Part shown: piece by piece, positions 36,410 through 40,650 of the stretch
How the letters are laid out: each line of letters begins with the position of its first letter
How positions within the stretch are numbered: the first letter of the stretch is position 1
Origin: Comamonadaceae bacterium
GTDB taxonomy: Bacteria; Pseudomonadota; Gammaproteobacteria; Burkholderiales; Burkholderiaceae_C
NCBI GenBank assembly: GCA_947475685.1
Contig: CANJNC010000031.1
Span: 1 to 40,650, forward strand
DNA length: 40,650 nt
Direction: 5' to 3'
Translations under genes and position numbers: made by a program
The notes under the pieces: generated by a model
Database searches by the model: none
Seen by the model: only the letters and a program-made list of their open reading frames with translations
Told to the model about the DNA's origin: nothing

Positions 36410-37723
36410 ATGCAAACACTCGGACTAGACCAACTTGTACAACCCGATCGGGTCCACAAAAGCGTTTACACAGATCAGCACCTCTTTGATCTTGAAATGG
36501 AGCACATCTTTGAGTCGGCTTGGGTCTATTGCGGCCATGAGTCTCAAGTCAAGAACACGGGCGACTACTTTACTTTTGATATTGGCCGTCAGCCCATGAT
36601 CATGGTGAGAGACAAAACGGGTGGTATCAATGTGCTGTACAACCGCTGCCCGCACCGGGGTGTTGAGTTGATTGGCAACCAAAGTGGCAATACCGGCAAT
36701 GCGTTTGTTTGCTCCTACCATGCATGGACCTTTCATTTGAATGGCAAAGTCAGGGCCATCCCTTTGATGAAAGGCTACGATGGTACCAAATTCACTACCG
36801 AGGACCCAATGGCCAGCATGGTCGCCGCTGAGCGCGTGGACGCCTACAGAGGTTTTGTTTTTGCAAGCCTGAAGTCAACCGGGCCTTCTTTGATCGATTT
36901 CCTTGGAGAGGCGAAAGTAGCCTTTGATGACATGTGTGATCGCTCTCCAGTGGGGGAGGTCGAAGCAGTCCCTGTTTGTCACCGTGTTGTACAGCACTCC
37001 AATTGGAAGTTTTTTATGGAGAACCAACTCGATGCCTTGCACCCTTCAGTGACTCACCAATCAACAGGCGTTTCAGCTAGGCGTGTTGAGCAGCGACTGA
37101 AGTCGCAAAAAGGCTCTGCCCCTTTGTTCTTTCATTATCTCTCAACGTTTGCGTCAAGTTTTGACCAATGGGACTCCGTTCAGACTGTTAACTTTCCCAA
37201 TGGACACGGCATCTTGAAGGCCTATATGGGACTTAGACCCACAGACCCCGATACTGTCGAATATGAAAACATTCTCAAAGGCGCATATGGCCCCGAAAAG
37301 GCCGAGGAATATCTTTCAAGAAGTATTCACCATGTGTTGATCTACCCTTATCTCTCAGTACAGTCGCCTCTTCAACAACTGCGTTGTCTACGACCCGTTG
37401 CCCCCAACAAGACTGTCTCCGAGATCTGGCATTTCAGGCTCAAAGGAGCCCCCGAGGCCATTTATCAACGCGCTCTTTGGTACTACAACTTGGTCAACTC
37501 GCCTGCGACCATGATCAATGCGGATGACTTAGAGAACTGGACCAAGGGCCAATTGGGACTTCAATCTAAGGGGGGTGAATGGGTGAGTTTTCACAGAAAT
37601 TATGGTCAAGATACAGAAAAAAATGGCGTTCTTTACTCCAACAACGGCACATCGGAAGTGGTGATGCGCAGTCAATTTAAAGCATGGGCGAATTATCTAA
37701 CTCCCGCATTCAAAGCGGCTTGA
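36410..37723 (+). CDS. Rieske ring-hydroxylating oxygenase, alpha (large) subunit
   Basis: 437 residues. The N-terminal [2Fe-2S] Rieske domain has CPHRG (Cys80, His82) and CSYHAW (Cys101, His104). The catalytic domain has ENQLDALHPSVTH, giving bridging Asp208 and iron ligands His211 and His216, and a third carboxylate ligand in INADDLENW (Asp372 or 373). The enzyme should add O2 to an aromatic ring, as in benzoate/anthranilate-type dioxygenases; the actual substrate is not readable. AGGAGA lies six bases before the ATG. A beta subunit follows. No reductase or ferredoxin gene is in the window. Confidence 0.92.
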   Translation: MQTLGLDQLVQPDRVHKSVYTDQHLFDLEMEHIFESAWVYCGHESQVKNTGDYFTFDIGRQPMIMVRDKTGGINVLYNRCPHRGVELIGNQSGNTGNAFVCSYHAWTFHLNGKVRAIPLMKGYDGTKFTTEDPMASMVAAERVDAYRGFVFASLKSTGPSLIDFLGEAKVAFDDMCDRSPVGEVEAVPVCHRVVQHSNWKFFMENQLDALHPSVTHQSTGVSARRVEQRLKSQKGSAPLFFHYLSTFASSFDQWDSVQTVNFPNGHGILKAYMGLRPTDPDTVEYENILKGAYGPEKAEEYLSRSIHHVLIYPYLSVQSPLQQLRCLRPVAPNKTVSEIWHFRLKGAPEAIYQRALWYYNLVNSPATMINADDLENWTKGQLGLQSKGGEWVSFHRNYGQDTEKNGVLYSNNGTSEVVMRSQFKAWANYLTPAFKAA

Positions 37724-37747
37724 AACACCATCACTGAGGTATTGAAA

Positions 37748-38374
37748 ATGAACGAAACCGTTGTTAAGCAGGCCCTAGGCACTGGGGTTGTCATAGAGGC
37801 CGTCCAGTCCATGACGGGTGCTGAGTCGATTGCACCAGATCACATGGGTCGTGGGCGTCTTCCAGCCAGTGGTTACATACCTAAATTTCAAAAAATAGAC
37901 TGGAATACAAGGCAAGAAGTTGAGCAACTTCTCTATTGCCAAGCTGCACTTTTAGACTCTAAAGCTTGGGAAAATTTTATCGATCTATTTAGCCATGATG
38001 GCATCTATTGGATGCCCTCCAACTCCTCCCAGACCGACTGGAGCCGAGAGCCTTCTATATTTGCAGAGGATAAATTATTGATGGAAGTCAGAATGGGTCG
38101 CGTGCAGCACCCCAATGCCTGGTCACAGGCGGCCCTTTGGGAAACGAACCACGTTATTGGAAACATTTGCATTGAATCCATTACAGATGACACCATAGAA
38201 GTATTTTCTAAATTTCAAATGATGGAACTGAGAAGAGATCACGTTCGACACTTCGCCGGAACTTATAGACACAGCTTGGTGAAGGAAGCGAATGCTTGGA
38301 AAATCAAGCTACAAAGAGTTGACTTAACCAACGCACAGGCTGCATTTGACTATGTCATTCAAGCCTGGGTCTAA
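37748..38374 (+). CDS. Rieske ring-hydroxylating oxygenase, beta (small) subunit
   Basis: 208 residues from the ATG at 37748, which has GAGG nine bases upstream (a TTG two codons earlier is possible). After a roughly 45-residue N-terminal extension comes the NTF2-like beta-subunit fold: EVEQLLYCQAALLDSKAWENFIDLF read in parts, DGIYWMPSN, MEVRMGRVQHPNAWSQ, TNHVIGNICIE and HFAGTYRHSLVKEANAWKIKLQRVDL read in parts. Typical small subunits are about 160-180 residues, so the extension is longer than usual. It is 24 bases after the alpha stop and structurally supports the alpha trimer. Confidence 0.9.
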   Translation: MNETVVKQALGTGVVIEAVQSMTGAESIAPDHMGRGRLPASGYIPKFQKIDWNTRQEVEQLLYCQAALLDSKAWENFIDLFSHDGIYWMPSNSSQTDWSREPSIFAEDKLLMEVRMGRVQHPNAWSQAALWETNHVIGNICIESITDDTIEVFSKFQMMELRRDHVRHFAGTYRHSLVKEANAWKIKLQRVDLTNAQAAFDYVIQAWV

Positions 38375-38656
38375 AAACACAGACTGTTAATCAGGGGTTC
38401 TGTGGTGAAAACTTAGTTCAGCGTGTATGCCTATTTTTTTATCAGTCATGGCACGCTTGATCGCACGGCGGATGGCATGAATCTGACCAACGCCATCAAG
38501 TGTGGAACAAAAATAGGTACTCGATCAAAGGAGGGATTTGGTTCATCTTTCGACCTAAGGAGTGATGCTGAACATAAAATCCAATCCACCCAAGGCCCCA
38601 GCCTAGCAGGTAGTCAAAGAAGAAGATATCCATCCTGAACGAAGCGGATCCGTAAA

Positions 38657-39337
38657 ATGCAAGTTATGCCTAATTTTTTGCCACATGTTGAAATTGAATC
38701 TGGCCCGAATCCGACAGCTACCGTTATTTGGTTGCATGGGCTTGGGGCCGACGGAAATGATTTTGCAACTGTTGTGCCACAGCTCCAATTAAATGGATGC
38801 CAAGCCATTCGATTTATATTTCCTCATGCGCCCAGCATACCGGTCACCGTCAATGGTGGCTATGTGATGCCCGCTTGGTATGACATTTTGGGGGCCAACT
38901 TAATATGTCAACAAGACGCAGTCGGCATCAAGCGTTCAGAAAATGCCATTGCCGCCTTGATTGATCGAGAGCTTGGCCGAGGTATTTCGCATCAAAATAT
39001 TGTTCTAGCGGGATTTTCGCAAGGCTGTGCAATGGCTTTGCATACAGGTTTGCGGTACAAGCAAAAATTGGCCGGTATCGTTGCACTGTCTGGTTATTTG
39101 CCCTTGGCCGATACGTTGGCGCATGAGCGCAGCCAAGGCAATGCAAATACACCCATATTCATGGCGCACGGAACTCAAGATCAAGTCGTGGTGATGGACA
39201 GAGCCGAAGTGTCTAAAAATGCTCTGATTGCCTTGGGTTATTCAGTGCAATGGAAGACCTATGTTATGGGTCATTCAGTACATCCTGATGAATTGGCCGA
39301 TATTTCAAAGTTTTTAAGAGATGTTTTGACAGCTTAA
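38657..39337 (+). CDS. carboxylesterase/phospholipase-type alpha/beta hydrolase
   Basis: 226 residues, the usual size for the PF02230 family. VIWLHGLGADGNDF is the family N-terminal block, GFSQGCAMA holds the nucleophilic serine (about residue 117), GTQDQVV the acid and HSVHPDE the histidine. There is no signal peptide, so it is cytoplasmic. Members hydrolyse short-chain esters or lysophospholipids. A 282-base gap without a convincing gene separates it from the oxygenase, so it is likely its own unit. Confidence 0.92.
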   Translation: MQVMPNFLPHVEIESGPNPTATVIWLHGLGADGNDFATVVPQLQLNGCQAIRFIFPHAPSIPVTVNGGYVMPAWYDILGANLICQQDAVGIKRSENAIAALIDRELGRGISHQNIVLAGFSQGCAMALHTGLRYKQKLAGIVALSGYLPLADTLAHERSQGNANTPIFMAHGTQDQVVVMDRAEVSKNALIALGYSVQWKTYVMGHSVHPDELADISKFLRDVLTA

Positions 39338-39417
39338 TTTGACAATGGGGGGTTCAAGACGGGCTGTCACTAGAGTCAATCACCCTGTCCCAATCTTACG
39401 CAACGAAAGTATTTACT

Positions 39418-39546
39418 ATGATTACATTCCTGGATCAGGGTAGGTGGGTGGTTTTGCTGAAGGCGGGTTTGGAATTGACCTTGCAAAAGGATATGCAGGC
39501 GCGTCACAATAATGCTTTCATCCTATCCGCTGAAAGAATTTCATGA
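39418..39546 (+). CDS. possible 42-residue protein coupled to the next gene
   Basis: A short frame beginning ATGATTACATTC and ending in a TGA that overlaps the ATG at 39543 (ATGA). The product, MITFLDQGRWVVLLKAGLEL followed by TLQKDMQARHNNAFILSAERIS, looks protein-like rather than random. GAAAG about eight bases upstream is only a weak ribosome-binding site. I do not recognise it. The support is the overlap and composition only. Confidence 0.35.
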   Translation: MITFLDQGRWVVLLKAGLELTLQKDMQARHNNAFILSAERIS

Positions 39547-39953
39547 AAACAGAGCTCTCTCGAACTAAAGACGACCCATGGATGCTAAAAACACCACCAG
39601 GATCTTCCGAGTACACGATGCACACTGACGAAAAGGACGGGAAGAAGGTGTTGGTCTGCACTGTGGGCAGCACGGTGTTGCTCTATGACGTGCGATGCAT
39701 TGACGATCTACTGCAGATGCTGAAGACCGCTGGTGACTGGGATGACCTTGGCGGGGCTGACGAGCAAAAGCCTGCCAAAGAAGGAACAGTTGAAGCCTGG
39801 GGTCGCTCAGCAGCGAATCCGATTGGTGGTTGGTACGGATTGAAGAAGGGTTTGCGCGGTCGGTTTGGTGTCTATATTCCTCCCCTCATGGAAGATCTCT
39901 TACTGTGCGAGTTGGAGCACAACGCTAGGAACAATCGAATCCGAGCAAGGTGA
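39543..39953 (+). CDS. conserved-looking protein of unknown function
   Basis: 136 residues, not assigned to a family with confidence. The N-terminal half contains a WMLKTPPGSSEYTMHTDEKDG stretch (read in parts) and a beta-rich KKVLVCTVGSTVLLYDVRCIDDLLQML segment read in parts. The C-terminal half is basic and aromatic (GGWYGLKKGLRGRFGVYIPPLMEDLLLCELEHN, read in parts). The patterned PPGSSEY, VGST and GWYGLKKG blocks suggest a real globular protein. There is no signal peptide or membrane segment. It may be translationally coupled to the small frame in front of it. Confidence 0.65.
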   Translation: MKTELSRTKDDPWMLKTPPGSSEYTMHTDEKDGKKVLVCTVGSTVLLYDVRCIDDLLQMLKTAGDWDDLGGADEQKPAKEGTVEAWGRSAANPIGGWYGLKKGLRGRFGVYIPPLMEDLLLCELEHNARNNRIRAR

Positions 39954-40002
39954 TCCATCAAGGCAGATTTTCAATAACCAGTTTGGATACAGATGCACTG
40001 TG

Positions 40003-40071
40003 TCTTAGATGCGGATTTGGTACAAACTGTTAATCTGTAGGTCCCTGGTTCGAGCCCAGATCGAGAAGCCA
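40003..40071 (+). pseudogene. decayed tRNA-Asn (GTT anticodon) relic
   Basis: The 3' half is clearly tRNA-Asn. The anticodon loop CTGTTAA (40027-40033) is flanked by a mostly paired stem, then variable AGGTC, T-arm CCTGG-TTCGAGC-CCAGA, acceptor strand TCGAGAA, discriminator G and an encoded CCA at 40069-40071. The 5' half is damaged: the acceptor-like TCTTAGA pairs poorly, and the D-arm to anticodon-stem region is about seven bases too short. The T stem also has one C-A mismatch. A functional tRNA is unlikely. Confidence 0.75.
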
Positions 40072-40076
40072 ACTCT

Positions 40077-40103
40077 AAAAGCATTGAATTTTTCAATGCT
40101 TTT
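40077..40103. terminator. strong bidirectional-type rho-independent terminator
   Basis: AAAAGCATTGAA (40077-40088) and TTCAATGCTTTT (40092-40103) form a perfect 12-base stem with a three-base loop, continued by further T residues on the top strand. The A-run on the 5' side gives T-runs in both directions. It would end transcription rightward through the tRNA relic and leftward from the toxin-like gene, whose stop abuts it. Confidence 0.85.
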
Positions 40104-40424
40104 TTACTTCTTTTCATAAGCGCCATCGTGGTCAGCGATTACCAGCAGCACACGCAAATAGTTGCCATAGCGGTAGCCCACTGCCCTTGCTGACTTGCTC
40201 AGCCGAAATGTGTAGAGCGCATCTACACCAGTTGGTGGCTGAATGCTCTGAATTTTTTCCCAATGAAGCCCCTTGTCTTTGTAGACGTCCTGCCAAGTGA
40301 GTTTCAAAATCTTCTTCAAAGCGGCCCTGACACGCTCGGCGTCATCAGCCTCAAGTTCAAACCAGGACTGCTGAAACTCAGGAGTATTCAAATCAAGCTG
40401 AACGTACTTTGCGCTTGGTGACAT
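40104..40424 (-). CDS. RelE/ParE-like putative toxin of a toxin-antitoxin pair
   Basis: 106 residues. The C-terminal half LYTFRLSKSARAVGYRYGNYLRVLLVIADHDGAYEKK (read in parts) has the beta-hairpin pattern and final basic tail of RelE/ParE-fold ribonuclease or gyrase toxins. The N-terminal part is helical. Size and the overlap with a small upstream gene fit a toxin in an operon with its antitoxin. Catalytic residues cannot be assigned by eye, so the functional label is tentative. Confidence 0.5.
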   Translation of the reverse strand: MSPSAKYVQLDLNTPEFQQSWFELEADDAERVRAALKKILKLTWQDVYKDKGLHWEKIQSIQPPTGVDALYTFRLSKSARAVGYRYGNYLRVLLVIADHDGAYEKK

Positions 40425-40650
40425 TGGCTTTGGCTATCGTAAGTTGATCTGGATTCGATGCTTTGGGTGAATTCTTTTGAGCCCACGCTATGGCTTTTTT
40501 TAGGCTACTCTTGGTACGCTTTTCATGCAGCCACTCCTCATGATCAGGAATGATTGTTGCCGTACGGATAATCCAAACGCCCTTGGCAGGTGATTCAACC
40601 AACACCTGACGGCCAGCAAACTCTTTACCCAGCGAAATTTGTCCGCTCGA
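40393..40650 (-). CDS. AbrB/MazE-like putative antitoxin, 5' end beyond the window
   Basis: The frame stays open to the right edge, upstream of the GTG at 40605. The visible N-terminal residues, SSGQISLGKEFAGRQVLVES, followed by KGVWIIRTATIIPDHEEWLHE, resemble the swapped-hairpin AbrB/MazE DNA-binding domain. The C-terminus is a basic helical tail (SLKKAIAWAQKNSPK, TKRKVRSA). The gene overlaps the downstream toxin-like gene by 32 bases, a typical antitoxin-first order. Partial, so the start is unknown. Confidence 0.55.
   Translation of the reverse strand, partial: SSGQISLGKEFAGRQVLVESPAKGVWIIRTATIIPDHEEWLHEKRTKSSLKKAIAWAQKNSPKASNPDQLTIAKANVTKRKVRSA

Noticed and set aside
38375..38656. Gap after the Rieske beta gene: a rightward 71-codon frame and a leftward segment reading like DGVGQIHAIRRAIKRAM
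   Set aside because: Neither frame has a credible start or recognisable family. The leftward segment could be a gene remnant, but its length is too short to distinguish from chance. I see only a weak CACAGA/TCTGTG stem at 38378-38404.
38383..40035. The 10-mer ACTGTTAATC occurs both after the Rieske beta gene and in the tRNA-Asn relic, as if flanking an insertion
   Set aside because: Ten bases is within chance expectation for this window, the first copy has no other tRNA similarity, and the genes between do not form an obvious mobile unit.

Overview
The window looks like chromosomal DNA of a betaproteobacterium, most likely Burkholderiales. The reasons are the orphan Bug-type (tripartite tricarboxylate) binding protein, the two-gene indolepyruvate:ferredoxin oxidoreductase format, the benzoate-CoA-ligase-type aromatic operon and the many TRAP and branched-chain-type uptake genes. 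By eye, base composition is near 50% GC or a little below, and genes are densely packed. I see no insertion sequence, phage or CRISPR array. Family calls come from motif recognition only; no database search was run.

Left part (1-11.1 kb): a mixed neighbourhood. It holds the end of an EamA-type permease, a small secreted protein, a fatty/carboxylic acyl-CoA ligase, a stand-alone ChrB-type domain protein, two enzymes read outward from a shared promoter region (an SDR and a metal-dependent cyclase/formamidase-family hydrolase), an acyl-CoA dehydrogenase, uracil phosphoribosyltransferase (upp), a P-loop kinase-like protein coupled to a tiny membrane protein, a YggU/DUF167 protein, a secreted alpha/beta hydrolase and an MFS transporter. 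Several intergenic gaps here carry strong inverted repeats.

Central part (11.1-35.2 kb): an aromatic-acid catabolic and uptake island. Its core (19.26-26.61 kb, +) is an operon for CoA-dependent aerobic metabolism of an ortho-substituted benzoate, such as 2-aminobenzoate (anthranilate) or salicylate. It comprises a flavin monooxygenase/OYE-reductase fusion, an SDR, a MarR regulator, an acyl-CoA dehydrogenase, an aryl-CoA ligase, a 4-hydroxybenzoyl-CoA-type thioesterase and a RidA protein. On each side, in opposite orientations, sits a diverged pair of genes for an indolepyruvate:ferredoxin oxidoreductase-like enzyme (11.15-14.90 kb + and 26.64-30.31 kb -). Three uptake systems are interleaved: a lone Bug binding protein, a complete DctPQM TRAP transporter and a complete five-gene branched-chain-amino-acid-type ABC transporter. 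A perfect 19-bp palindrome covers a consensus -35 box in front of the core operon and is the natural candidate site for the MarR protein.

Right part (35.3-40.65 kb): a LysR regulator divergent from a Rieske ring-hydroxylating oxygenase (alpha and beta subunits, with no electron-transfer partner in the window), then a carboxylesterase. Beyond about 39.4 kb the content changes to small unknown proteins, a decayed tRNA-Asn, a strong terminator and a toxin-antitoxin-like pair that runs off the right edge. This looks like an old integration or rearrangement boundary.

Working model (inference): arylpyruvates or other 2-oxo acids are oxidised by the IOR-like enzymes, aromatic acids are imported and activated to CoA thioesters, the ring is dearomatised by the monooxygenase/reductase, and side products are cleared by the thioesterase and RidA. 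The Rieske oxygenase handles a related substrate under separate LysR control.
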